NCBI GenBank assembly: GCA_015067495.1
Contig: SVMI01000001.1
Coordinates: 186,001-250,000 of the forward strand
DNA: 64,000 bases
Reading direction: 5' to 3'
Source: Oscillospiraceae bacterium
Lineage (GTDB): Bacteria; Bacillota; Clostridia; Oscillospirales; Oscillospiraceae
The first letter of the stretch is position 1; every line of letters begins with the position of its first letter. The notes under the pieces are model-generated. The model did no database searches. It worked only from the letters and a program-made list of their open reading frames with translations, and was not told the origin of the DNA. A program made the position numbers and the translations under genes. Shown one piece after another: positions 1 to 8,976 of this stretch.

Positions 1-62
1 ACGGTACGGCTGGCAATATTCAGACCTTGAACAAGAGTGCTTTTTTCACAGGTAAAACGCAT
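1..62 (-). CDS. dnaN: DNA polymerase III beta clamp, N-terminus only (window edge)
   Basis: Only the first 20 or so codons are present, reading off the left edge. The translation begins MRFTCEKSTLVQGLN, which fits the start of bacterial beta sliding clamps. A GAAAGGAAG ribosome site sits just upstream of the ATG at 62. The gene lies downstream of dnaA on the same strand, the usual dnaA-dnaN order, with an origin-like intergenic region between them. The identification rests on a short N-terminus plus synteny. Confidence 0.8.
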   Translation of the reverse strand, partial: MRFTCEKSTLVQGLNIASRT

Positions 63-310
63 ATCGGTCTTCCTTTCTTGTCTTATTATTTATAAAATAT
101 ATATATGAGATAGAATAAATGCAGTAGTGATAGTAGTAGTATATTTTTATGTGGAAAACCGTCTTTTTCCCTAGAGCCGCAACGACTTTTTTTCCACAAG
201 GGAGTTTGGAAAAAGCATAACTTTTCCACAGCAGATTTTGGAAAATTTTCACCCTCACTTTTCCACAATGCAACGTATTCTTTTTCAACAGCCGATTGTG
301 GAAAAGAATC
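63..310. other. oriC: Probable chromosomal origin (oriC) unwinding region
   Basis: The dnaA-dnaN intergenic region holds five exact 9-mers TTTTCCACA (one change from the DnaA box TTATCCACA) at 150-158(-), 190-198(+), 222-230(+), 259-267(+) and 297-305(-), spaced 32-40 bp apart. A weaker TTTTCAACA is at 282-290. Left of the outermost box, 124-142 carries repeated TAG trinucleotides. Read away from the box they match the 3'-GAT-5' register described for DnaA-trios. An AT-rich tract follows at about 78-121. Box, trio and AT tract in this order is the layout of a bacterial unwinding element. Function is inferred. Confidence 0.8.
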
Positions 311-362
311 TATCCAGACGACCAATGGTCGCCCCTTCATTCGGGTTTGTTTCAAATTTCCG

Positions 363-474
363 TGTCATCGCGAAGGAGCAAAGCGACTGTGGCGATCTCC
401 CGGTACAATTTAGCAAGTCGGCAGATCACTGCTGGAGATTGCCACGTCAGGCTTGCGCCTTCCTCGCAATGACA
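363..474. repeat. Dispersed palindromic repeat, family 1, copy a
   Basis: Outer arms TGTCATCGCGA and TCGCAATGACA are inverted, with inner GGCGATCTCC / GGAGATTGCC also inverted. It lies between the dnaA stop codon and the DnaA boxes and could fold into a long hairpin. See the finding on the GIY-YIG element for the family. Confidence 0.85.
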
Positions 475-530
475 GGGGTATCGTTACGTTTCAGATCGCA
501 GGGGCATGCATCGCACGTCCACAGAATGCA

Positions 531-1844
531 TTACAGCAGGCTATTGATATTGGCTGTGATGTCCCGGATGTTGTTCTGCAAAGTGGTGTTGCCCTTCTTC
601 AGATCCGATTCTACCTTACGGATGGAGTGCAGGACGGTGGAATGATCCTTGGCAAATTCCATACCGATGTCCGGTAGGCTGAGGTTGGTCAGCTTGCGGA
701 TCAGGTACATGGCGATCTGCCGCGCCTCGGCGATATTTTTCGTACGCTGAGAGCCACGCAGGATGATCTCGTCCACGTTATAGAACTTGCAGACCTGGCT
801 GATGATCAGGCTGGGAGTGGGCAGATTACTGCCCTCAGACTTGAACATATCCTCAATCGCCCGGGAAATGTTGTTCAGATCCAGCGGCATGTTGTTCAGA
901 TCCCGGTAGGCGAGGATCTTCTTGACTGTACCTTCGATCTGACGGACGTTGTTGGTAATGTTGATGGCAATGTAGTTGCAAACATCGTCATCCAGCTCCA
1001 GACCGAGGCTTTTCGCCTTATTGCGCAGGATCGCCATGCGGGTCTCGTAATCCGGCGGCTGGATGTCTGCAAGCAGACCCCACTCAAAACGGGTTCTCAG
1101 TCGATCCTCCAGTGTCAGCATGTCGCTGGGCTTGCGGTCGGAGGTCATGACGATCTGCTTATGCTCCTCGTAGAGCTTGTTGAAGGTATGGAAGAATTCC
1201 TCCTGCGTCTGCTCCTTGCCGGCGATAAACTGCACGTCGTCGATCAGGAACAGATCCGCTTCCCGGTACTTGTTGCGGAATTCAATGTTTTTACCGCTTT
1301 GGATGGCGGCAATCAGCTCAATGGTGAACTGGTCGCCCTTGATGTAGACGATCTTTGCCTCAGGATTGGTCTTGCGGATGCCGTTGGCGATGGCGTACAG
1401 CAGGTGGGTCTTACCCACGCCGGGAGGACCGTAAATGAACAGGGGGTTGTAGATCGTACCCGGGGCATTACTGACAGCAATGGCGGCACTGTGGGCGAAG
1501 CGGTTGGAAGGACCTACCACGAAATTATCAAAGGAAAACTGAGGGTTAAAATCCATGGCGGTCTTGACTTTGTCCTTCTGGCGGAAGGCCTCCAGCTCCT
1601 GATCGTCGAAAACAATCAGCTTGGCGTCGGAATTGAAGATCTCCTTCAGTGCGTCCTGAATGTAGTCCACCGCACGGCGGCGGATGATATCACGGCGGAA
1701 ATCCGACGGAGAGTAGATGATCAGATGCTCCTCATTCAGCTCGATGACCTCTGCATCGTCGAACCATGCCGAAACGGTGATGCCGCTCAGGCGCTCTTCC
1801 ACATAGCTCAGGACCTTTGCCCACACATAGGCGGATGAATACAT
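531..1844 (-). CDS. dnaA: Chromosomal replication initiator DnaA
   Basis: DnaA binds origin DnaA boxes and, as ATP-DnaA filaments, opens the duplex and loads the helicase. The 437-residue protein has the full family layout: an N-terminal helicase-interaction domain (KVLSYVEERLSG), an AAA+ domain with Walker A GPPGVGKTH and Walker B LFLIDDVQF, and a C-terminal DNA-binding domain with the signature around AKDHSTVLHSI. The ATG at 1844 is chosen over an upstream in-frame ATG at 1898 because GAAAGGAGA precedes it and the N-terminus then matches the family. Transcription runs left into the origin and dnaN. A DnaA-box-like 9-mer overlaps its promoter, suggesting autoregulation. Confidence 0.97.
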   Translation of the reverse strand: MYSSAYVWAKVLSYVEERLSGITVSAWFDDAEVIELNEEHLIIYSPSDFRRDIIRRRAVDYIQDALKEIFNSDAKLIVFDDQELEAFRQKDKVKTAMDFNPQFSFDNFVVGPSNRFAHSAAIAVSNAPGTIYNPLFIYGPPGVGKTHLLYAIANGIRKTNPEAKIVYIKGDQFTIELIAAIQSGKNIEFRNKYREADLFLIDDVQFIAGKEQTQEEFFHTFNKLYEEHKQIVMTSDRKPSDMLTLEDRLRTRFEWGLLADIQPPDYETRMAILRNKAKSLGLELDDDVCNYIAINITNNVRQIEGTVKKILAYRDLNNMPLDLNNISRAIEDMFKSEGSNLPTPSLIISQVCKFYNVDEIILRGSQRTKNIAEARQIAMYLIRKLTNLSLPDIGMEFAKDHSTVLHSIRKVESDLKKGNTTLQNNIRDITANINSLL

Positions 1845-1923
1845 GGCGGGTCTCCTTTCAAGGTGTATTTTCTGCGATTTTTCGCGGGAAAACCGCAATT
1901 TTTTCGATATTTTCTCACCCTAA

Positions 1924-1952
1924 ATTTTAACATATTTCTGTGTAAAAAACAA
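1924..1952 (-). promoter_or_regulatory. Probable dnaA promoter with a DnaA-box-like site
   Basis: On the minus strand, -35 TTGTTT (1947-1952) and -10 TAAAAT (1924-1929) are 17 bp apart. TTTTACACA (1939-1947), one mismatch from TTATNCACA, lies in the spacer. That position would let DnaA repress its own gene. Confidence 0.6.
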
Positions 1953-2008
1953 GGTTTTTTTGTAAGATACATTATAAAAAAAGAATTTGGGAAATGTTAC
2001 AACAATCA

Positions 2009-2114
2009 TGTCATTGCGAGGAGCCGACAGGCGACGTGGCAATCTCCTGCGGCAATCTGCCGATATGTTACATTGTACCGGGAGATCGCCACGGACTTCG
2101 TCCTCGCGATGACA
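2009..2114. repeat. Dispersed palindromic repeat, family 1, copy b
   Basis: TGTCATTGCGAGG at the left and CTCGCGATGACA at the right are inverted; GTGGCAATCTCC and GGAGATCGCCAC form the inner arms. It fills most of the dnaA-oadB gap. Confidence 0.85.
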
Positions 2115-2137
2115 CAAAATTTGCGGCGTTTTTTATG

Positions 2138-2170
2138 TAAAAAATCCCCTGCCTTACGGCAGGGGATTGG
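2138..2170 (-). terminator. Terminator of the oxaloacetate decarboxylase operon
   Basis: On the minus strand, stem AATCCCCTGCC (2158-2168 paired with 2144-2153) with a short TTAC/GTAA loop is followed by a run of Ts. It lies immediately downstream of oadB. Confidence 0.85.
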
Positions 2171-2177
2171 CTACGTA

Positions 2178-3386
2178 TTAACCTCCGAATACGCTCAGCA
2201 GGAAGCCTGCGGCGATGGCGGAGCCGATGACACCGGCGACATTGGGTCCCATGGCGTGCATCAACAGGAAGTTGGAGGGATTTGCCTTCTGACCCTCCAT
2301 ATTGGCAACGCGGGCTGCCATAGGAACGGCGGAGACGCCTGCAGAGCCGATCAGCGGGTTGACCTTACCCTTGGTCGCCCAGCACATGATCTGACCGCCC
2401 AGCAGACCGCCAACGGTGGACAGAATGAAGGCGCACACGCCCAGCACGATGATGCTGAGAGTCTGGACATTCAGGAAGTTTGCGCCCACCATGGTAGCAC
2501 CCACAGCGGTGGACAGCAGAATGGTGACGATGTTCATCAGGGCATTCTGCACCGTATCGGAAAGACGATCGGTCACACCGGTCTCCTTAAAGAGGTTACC
2601 CAGCATCAGGCAGCCGATCAGCGGAGCAGTATCCGGCAGCAGCAGGGAGACAAAAACCGTGACCAGAATGGGAAAAATGACCTTCTCGGTCTTGCTGACC
2701 TGACGGGTCTGCACCATCTTGATCTGGCGCTGCTTCGGTGTGGTCAGCAGGCGCATGAAGGGGGGCTGGATCAGCGGGATCAGTGCCATATAGGAGTATG
2801 CCGCCACGGCAATGCCGCCCAACAGGTGGGGTGCCAGCTTGGAGGTCAGGTAGATCGCCGTAGGACCGTCCGCACCGCCGATGATGCCGATGGAAGCGGC
2901 TTCCTCGCCGGTAAAGCCCATGCACACCGCGCCAAAGAAGGCGGCAAAAACGCCCATCTGCGCCGCTGCGCCCAGCAGCATGCTCTTGGGATTGGAGATC
3001 AGCGGGCCAAAGTCGGTCATAGCACCGACACCCATGAAGATCAGGCAGGGATACAGACTGGTCTTGACACCGATATAGAAGATGTCCAGCAGTCCGCCCT
3101 CCAGCAGGATCGTGCCGTAGCCGATCTCATGGTTCATAAAGGCGGTCCACAGCTCCTGATGGTACAGTCCTGCCTTGGGCAGATTTGTCAGCAGACAGCC
3201 GAAGGCAATGCCCACCAGCAGCAGCGGCTCGAATTTTTTAACGATTGCAAGATACAGAAGGACAAAGGAGATGACCAGCATGACCACATACTGCCAGCCG
3301 TTGTCCCCGATAAAGCCGGAAAAGATGGTGGCAAAGCCGGAATCATTCCACAGCTTTAACAGAATTTCACCAATATTTATATTCAT
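2178..3386 (-). CDS. oadB: Na+-translocating oxaloacetate decarboxylase, beta subunit
   Basis: This is the membrane subunit that decarboxylates carboxybiotin and couples it to Na+ export, creating a sodium gradient. The 402-residue protein is highly hydrophobic and contains the family signature GGADGPTAIYLTSKLAP plus the conserved VGANFLNVQTL and GSAGVSAVPMAARV stretches. The beta subunits of methylmalonyl-CoA and glutaconyl-CoA decarboxylase are close relatives. The oxaloacetate assignment comes from the neighbouring alpha subunit. It is the last gene of the operon, starting 15 bp after the biotin carrier, with a strong terminator behind it. AAAAGGAAC precedes the ATG. Confidence 0.93.
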   Translation of the reverse strand: MNINIGEILLKLWNDSGFATIFSGFIGDNGWQYVVMLVISFVLLYLAIVKKFEPLLLVGIAFGCLLTNLPKAGLYHQELWTAFMNHEIGYGTILLEGGLLDIFYIGVKTSLYPCLIFMGVGAMTDFGPLISNPKSMLLGAAAQMGVFAAFFGAVCMGFTGEEAASIGIIGGADGPTAIYLTSKLAPHLLGGIAVAAYSYMALIPLIQPPFMRLLTTPKQRQIKMVQTRQVSKTEKVIFPILVTVFVSLLLPDTAPLIGCLMLGNLFKETGVTDRLSDTVQNALMNIVTILLSTAVGATMVGANFLNVQTLSIIVLGVCAFILSTVGGLLGGQIMCWATKGKVNPLIGSAGVSAVPMAARVANMEGQKANPSNFLLMHAMGPNVAGVIGSAIAAGFLLSVFGG

Positions 3387-3401
3387 GGGAGAGTTCCTTT
3401 T

Positions 3402-4136
3402 TTAACCGATAACCACCAGAGCTGCGCCGGTATCCACGTTACTGCCACGGGAGACCAGAACCTGTGCGACAGTACCTGCCTTGGGAGCCATGATCTCATT
3501 TTCCATCTTCATTGCTTCGAGAACACACAGAACCTCGCCTGCCTTGACAGCCTGACCCACCTGAACATTGACCTTCAGGATCGTGCCGGGCATGGGAGCA
3601 GCCACGGTCTCGCCGCCGGCGACGGGTGCGGGAGCAGCCGCAGGAGCGGGAGCGGGTGCCGGAGCAGGTGCAGCCGCGGGTGCGGGTGCAGCCACCACGG
3701 GTGCGGGTGCTGCCACGGGAGCGGCAACAGCGGTGCCGCCGATGGTGACGAGGGTTGCGCCGGTGTCCACATTGCTGCCCTTAGCCACGGGAATAGAGGA
3801 GATCGTGCCTGCGCAGGGTGCGTAGATCTCGTTTTCCATCTTCATGGCTTCCAGAACCATCAGCAGATCGCCTTCCTTGACGGTCTGACCCACCTGAACG
3901 TTGACCTTCAGGATGGTGCCGGGCATGGGAGCAGCCACGGTCTCGCCGCCGGAAACACTGACAGCGGGAGCAGCTGCGGGCGCAGCGGGAGCTGCAGCCA
4001 CGGGCGCGGCAACGACAGCTGCAGCAGCGGGTGCTGCGGCAGGTGCGTAAGCTTCATATTCAGCCAGACACATGGCCTTGCCGGCTTCGACCTCAATCTC
4101 ATAGGTCTTGCCGTTGAGGGTCACTTTATATTTCAT
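3402..4136 (-). CDS. Biotin carrier protein with two biotinyl domains
   Basis: This carrier shuttles CO2 on biotin between the carboxyltransferase (4487-5869) and the membrane beta subunit. The 244-residue protein contains two complete biotinyl domains, about residues 66-134 and 176-244. Each has the EAMKM motif (Lys99 and Lys210), joined by a long Ala/Pro swinging arm (about 135-175) and preceded by another Ala/Pro stretch (about 31-60). The usual decarboxylase carrier has one such domain. The two domains are nearly identical around the lysine ([10 protein letters not shown]), pointing to an internal duplication. It is translationally close to oadG (gap 2 bp). Confidence 0.92.
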   Translation of the reverse strand: MKYKVTLNGKTYEIEVEAGKAMCLAEYEAYAPAAAPAAAAVVAAPVAAAPAAPAAAPAVSVSGGETVAAPMPGTILKVNVQVGQTVKEGDLLMVLEAMKMENEIYAPCAGTISSIPVAKGSNVDTGATLVTIGGTAVAAPVAAPAPVVAAPAPAAAPAPAPAPAPAAAPAPVAGGETVAAPMPGTILKVNVQVGQAVKAGEVLCVLEAMKMENEIMAPKAGTVAQVLVSRGSNVDTGAALVVIG

Positions 4137-4138
4137 GA

Positions 4139-4474
4139 TTACTTGACCTCCTTAATGGAAATGAAACGCAGCTCATTCAGGGGCTTGCCCATCTTGTCGG
4201 CTACGATCGCCATAAGCATAGCGGCGGTTTTCGGGGGGGTGTCGTACAGCTTCAGCTGACCTGCGGAGCCGGGTGCGGCGGGGGCTGCAGGCTCTGCGGG
4301 TTCGGGTACGACTTCGACGGTGGCAGCGGCGGGTTCTTCCACCTTTTTCTCCTTCTTGGCGGAGAATGCCTTGCCAACCAGAATGATGACGATCATCAGA
4401 ACGATCAGACCGGCAAACACGATACCGTAACCGGTGGCTGCCAGAATGCCGGCATCCATCAACGTAATATCCAT
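4139..4474 (-). CDS. oadG: Oxaloacetate decarboxylase gamma-like small membrane subunit
   Basis: OadG-type subunits anchor and assemble the alpha and beta subunits of sodium-pump decarboxylases. This 111-residue protein has one N-terminal membrane helix (about residues 10-36), a Lys/Glu then Pro/Ala-rich linker, and a small C-terminal segment ending FISIKEVK. Sequence conservation in this family is poor, so the call rests on size, architecture and its place between the alpha subunit and the biotin carrier. The C-terminal segment (about 78-111) might be a docking domain. Confidence 0.8.
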   Translation of the reverse strand: MDITLMDAGILAATGYGIVFAGLIVLMIVIILVGKAFSAKKEKKVEEPAAATVEVVPEPAEPAAPAAPGSAGQLKLYDTPPKTAAMLMAIVADKMGKPLNELRFISIKEVK

Positions 4475-4486
4475 AATGCCGCCTCC

Positions 4487-5869
4487 TTATGCTTCAACGA
4501 TGGTGTAGGTGGCGACGTTCTCTTCCTTTGCCTTGCGTTCCTGCAGATACTTTTCAGCCAGATTGGGGAATGCAATGTAGCTCAGCACGTCCTCATCGGT
4601 CTTGGCGAGGTCGCCCAGCTTCTTGCGGGTATCCTCCACAACGGGCTTCAGGGTGTCGGCATAGCGACCCTCGATGGGCTTTTCGTCGCCCAAGATCTGC
4701 TTCTGGATCTCGGGATCGATGGGTGCGGGGGTACGGCCGTACTCACCGCGGCAGTAAGCTCTGATCTCCTTGGAGACGGTCTTGTAGCGCTCGCCGTCCA
4801 GCACGTTGCGGACAGCCTGCACGCCGACCATCTGAGAGGTGGGAGTGACCAGCGGGGGATAACCCATGTCCTTGCGAACCTTGGGGGTTTCTGCCAGTGC
4901 TTCCTCAAATCTATCCAGCGCGTTCATCTGCTTCAGCTGGCTGAGCAGGTTGGAGAGCATGCCGCCGGGAACCTGATAGGTCAGGCACTGGGTGTCGGTC
5001 GCCATGGATTTGGGCATCATGGTGCCGTCAGCCACGAACTCGTCACGCACGCCCTTGAAGTAGTTGGACATCTCCACGAGGCAATCGTCGTTCAGGTTGA
5101 CCTCATAGCCCAGCTGACGCAGAGCGTAAGCCAGCGTCTCGGTAGCGGGCTGGGAAGTACCGCCGGAGAAGGGAGAAATGGCGGTGTCGATGATATCGAC
5201 GCCTGCTTCCACTGCCTTCAGGTAGGTCATGAATGCCAGACCCGTGGTGGAGTGGGTGTGCAGGTCGATGGGCAGATCCACAGCGTCCTTGATGGCGGAG
5301 ACCATGTCGTAAGCCTCCTGGGGACCCATGATGCCTGCCATATCCTTGATGCAGATGGTGGAAGCACCCATTTCCTTCAGCTCCTTGACCATCTTGACAT
5401 AGCTTGCGTGGGTGTGGACGGGAGAGGTGGTGTAGGAGATCGTGCCGGAGGCAATAGCACCTGCTTTGACGGTGGCTTCCATCGCGACCTTCAGGTTGTT
5501 GACGTCGTTCAGAGCGTCAAAGATACGGATGACGTCGATGCCGTTTTCCACAGCCTTGGCGACGAACAGCTTCACGAAGTCATCGGGATAGTGGGAGTAG
5601 CCCAGAACGTTCTGACCGCGCAGCAGCATCTGCAGCTTGGTGTTGGGCATGGCGGCGCGGATCTTGCGCAGTCTTTCCCAGGGATCCTCGTTCAGGTAGC
5701 GCAGGCAAACGTCGAACGTTGCACCGCCCCAGCATTCCGCAGCGTAGAAACCTGCCTTGTCAATGGTCTCCAGCATGGGTGCGAACTTGTCGAAGGGCAG
5801 ACGGGTAGCGATGAGGGACTGATTGGCGTCACGCAAAACAGTTTCCACAAATTGAACTTTTTGTGCCAT
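4487..5869 (-). CDS. oadA: Oxaloacetate decarboxylase alpha / pyruvate carboxylase B-type carboxyltransferase
   Basis: This cytoplasmic enzyme transfers CO2 between oxaloacetate/pyruvate and biotin. The 460 residues form the carboxyltransferase domain, with RDANQSLIATR near the start, the metal/carbamyl-lysine region ICIKDMAGIMGP and the histidine motif DLHTHSTTG. Classical OadA ends in a biotinyl domain; this protein stops before it, and the carrier is supplied by the separate two-domain protein downstream. It is first in the alpha-gamma-carrier-beta operon. A pyruvate carboxylase role cannot be excluded, but the adjacent Na+-pump beta subunit favours decarboxylation. CGGAGG precedes the ATG. 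Confidence 0.93.
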   Translation of the reverse strand: MAQKVQFVETVLRDANQSLIATRLPFDKFAPMLETIDKAGFYAAECWGGATFDVCLRYLNEDPWERLRKIRAAMPNTKLQMLLRGQNVLGYSHYPDDFVKLFVAKAVENGIDVIRIFDALNDVNNLKVAMEATVKAGAIASGTISYTTSPVHTHASYVKMVKELKEMGASTICIKDMAGIMGPQEAYDMVSAIKDAVDLPIDLHTHSTTGLAFMTYLKAVEAGVDIIDTAISPFSGGTSQPATETLAYALRQLGYEVNLNDDCLVEMSNYFKGVRDEFVADGTMMPKSMATDTQCLTYQVPGGMLSNLLSQLKQMNALDRFEEALAETPKVRKDMGYPPLVTPTSQMVGVQAVRNVLDGERYKTVSKEIRAYCRGEYGRTPAPIDPEIQKQILGDEKPIEGRYADTLKPVVEDTRKKLGDLAKTDEDVLSYIAFPNLAEKYLQERKAKEENVATYTIVEA

Positions 5870-5915
5870 TTGGTGTAACCTCCGGAAAATATAGTAAAAA
5901 ACAGTGCTTCATGCA

Positions 5916-5955
5916 CAGTGCAGGGTATAAAATCGGGCTTTTATCCCCTGCACTG
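5916..5955. repeat. Imperfect inverted repeat upstream of oadA
   Basis: CAGTGCAGGG...TAAAA pairs with TTTTA...CCCTGCACTG around a GC-rich loop. It lies in the oadA leader, or at the end of pckA readthrough transcripts. It could be a terminator for pckA or a structured leader for oadA; the sequence alone does not decide. Confidence 0.45.
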
Positions 5956-5970
5956 GGTATCAAGCAACCA

Positions 5971-6093
5971 TGTCATTGCGAGGAGCGAAGCGACGTGGCA
6001 ATCCGCATCCCTGCGATGCAATGCATCGCGCGGCTTTTAAAGCCGCAAAAGAACGGATCGCCACACCAGTGTGCGCACTGGTTCGCGATGACA
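5971..6093. repeat. Dispersed palindromic repeat, family 1, copy c
   Basis: Left arm TGTCATTGCGAGGAGCGAAG. The right arm (6051-6093) is a 39/43 match to the reverse complement of the left arm of the GIY-YIG element (18568-18610). Two of the four differences are a compensatory C-G to G-C swap in the small hairpin CCAGT/ACTGG. Confidence 0.85.
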
Positions 6094-6110
6094 CTGTGCT
6101 CTGTGGTTTT

Positions 6111-6136
6111 CCCATCCCACCGGGAGGTGGGATGGG
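6111..6136. repeat. Perfect 11-bp hairpin downstream of pckA
   Basis: CCCATCCCACC and GGTGGGATGGG flank a 4-nt loop, 16 bp past the pckA stop. Neither strand has a U-tract beyond the stem, so it is recorded as a 3'-end stabilising hairpin rather than a classical terminator. Confidence 0.55.
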
Positions 6137-6151
6137 AAATAAGGGTTAAAA

Positions 6152-7759
<1,608 letters not shown>

Positions 7760-7852
7760 AATTTTATTTCCTCCTAAATTTCTATGCGGATGCTCCGCTG
7801 TTTTACATTTTTGCGGCGAAGGCTTGGATGAAATCCAATCTCCACCGCATAC

Positions 7853-7881
7853 ATTGTAACATAAAATTTCTCTATTGTCTA
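7853..7881 (-). promoter_or_regulatory. pckA promoter
   Basis: Minus strand: -35 TAGACA (7876-7881), 17-bp spacer, -10 TACAAT (7853-7858). It gives a leader of about 85 nt before the pckA start. Confidence 0.7.
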
Positions 7882-7943
7882 CCGCTTTTGCAGTTTTTTC
7901 GGTATCGAATTATCGTTTTATTTTTCCAAAATTCACTGACGTC

Positions 7944-8014
7944 GTAGGGCGGGTGCTTGCCCCCGCCATGAAACGCATCAATATTGTAATGGCGGCACCA
8001 AGGGGCCGCCCTAC
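7944..8014. repeat. Dispersed palindromic repeat, family 2 (GTAGGGCGGG type)
   Basis: GTAGGGCGGGTGCTTGCCC at the left and GGGGCCGCCCTAC at the right form inverted ends. A partial copy (GTAGGGGCGG) follows at about 8034. It fills the gap between the pckA promoter and the jag terminator. Confidence 0.75.
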
Positions 8015-8060
8015 GACCGGAAACGTTATGCCCGTAGGGGCGGTTTTCCTGTTCCACCGC

Positions 8061-8096
8061 AAAGAAAAAGCACCCCACGTGCAGGACGTGGGGTGC
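8061..8096 (-). terminator. Terminator of the rpmH-jag gene block
   Basis: Perfect 11-bp stem GCACCCCACGT / ACGTGGGGTGC (8070-8080, 8086-8096) followed on the minus strand by CTTTTTCTTT, just past the jag stop. Confidence 0.85.
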
Positions 8097-8103
8097 GGCA
8101 GCC

Positions 8104-8973
8104 TTAGCGGACGTATTCGATGACGACCCGGCGGTTGGGTTCGGTGCCGGTGGAATGGGTGGTGATGTTCTCCATGTCCTGCAGCGCGGCGTGGATCACG
8201 TGGCGCTCGTAGGCGTTCATCGGCTCAAGGGTGGTGCGGCGGCGTGCCTTCAGCACCTGCTGTGCCTTCTTGCGGGCATAGCGGCGCAGGCTGTCCTCCC
8301 GCTTTTCACGGTACTGCTCCGCATCCACATTGATGCGCAGGTGACCCTCGTGACCGTGGTTGATGGAGTAGTTTGCCAGATGCTGCAGCGCATCCAGCGT
8401 ATCGCCCCGACGACCGATCAGGTAGCCCAGATCGTCGCCCACCAGCTCGACGTGGTAGGTATTGCCCTCGCCCTTGGTGGCGTGGGGAACGGCGTTAGAG
8501 CCCATATGCTCCAGCAGACCCTTCAGGAACTGCTCGATCTTCTCCTCGGTGGAGCCGGGTTCGGCGGGGGTGTAGACCTTCGGCTCTGCGGGAGCCTTGG
8601 GTGCTTCCACCTTCTTTTCAAGCTTCTTTTCCGCCTTCTTTTCGGGCTTTTTGGTCTCCTTGGGGGCTTCGGGCTTGGGAGCCTCTGCCTTGGGAGCGAC
8701 GGGCTTTGCTTCTTCCTTCTTCACGGGAGCGGAAGCCTTGGGCTTGCTGCGGGAAGCGGAGCTGAGCGCGCTCTTGGGCGCGGCGGGAACGGGATCGGGT
8801 GCTTCGTAGAACACCTGCACCTTTGCAGGCTGCGCACCCAGACCGAGAAAACCGGGCTTTGCCTGCTGCAGAACCTGAACAGAAACGCTGTCACGGTCGA
8901 GACCCAGCTGGGTCAGGGCAGCCTCGATCGCCAGATCGATGGTCTTGCCGGTGGCGATGATATTTTTTTCCAC
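8104..8973 (-). CDS. jag: Jag/KhpB RNA-binding protein (SpoIIIJ-associated)
   Basis: Jag (KhpB) is a KH-R3H RNA-binding protein encoded with YidC in Firmicutes and linked to cell elongation and division control. The 289 residues comprise a Jag-N domain (about 1-55, with GFLGLGAQPAKV), a low-complexity Ala/Lys/Pro/Glu linker (about 60-140), a KH domain with GYLIGRRGDTLDALQ, and a C-terminal R3H domain ending RRVVIEYVR. The start codon is GTG, preceded by GGAGGAATAATCT. It begins 3 bp after the yidC stop, so the two are probably translationally coupled. Confidence 0.95.
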   Translation of the reverse strand: MEKNIIATGKTIDLAIEAALTQLGLDRDSVSVQVLQQAKPGFLGLGAQPAKVQVFYEAPDPVPAAPKSALSSASRSKPKASAPVKKEEAKPVAPKAEAPKPEAPKETKKPEKKAEKKLEKKVEAPKAPAEPKVYTPAEPGSTEEKIEQFLKGLLEHMGSNAVPHATKGEGNTYHVELVGDDLGYLIGRRGDTLDALQHLANYSINHGHEGHLRINVDAEQYREKREDSLRRYARKKAQQVLKARRRTTLEPMNAYERHVIHAALQDMENITTHSTGTEPNRRVVIEYVR

Positions 8974-8976
8974 AGA

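Noticed and set aside
1863-3359. Long rightward open frame antisense to oadB
   Set aside because: The translation is His/Gln/Gly-rich without domains and mirrors the codon pattern of oadB, a clear family match with ribosome site and terminator. Similar antisense frames over pckA, lysA, typA and guaB were dropped for the same reason.
6111-6136. Classical pckA terminator
   Set aside because: The 11-bp stem is perfect, but neither strand has a U-tract after it.
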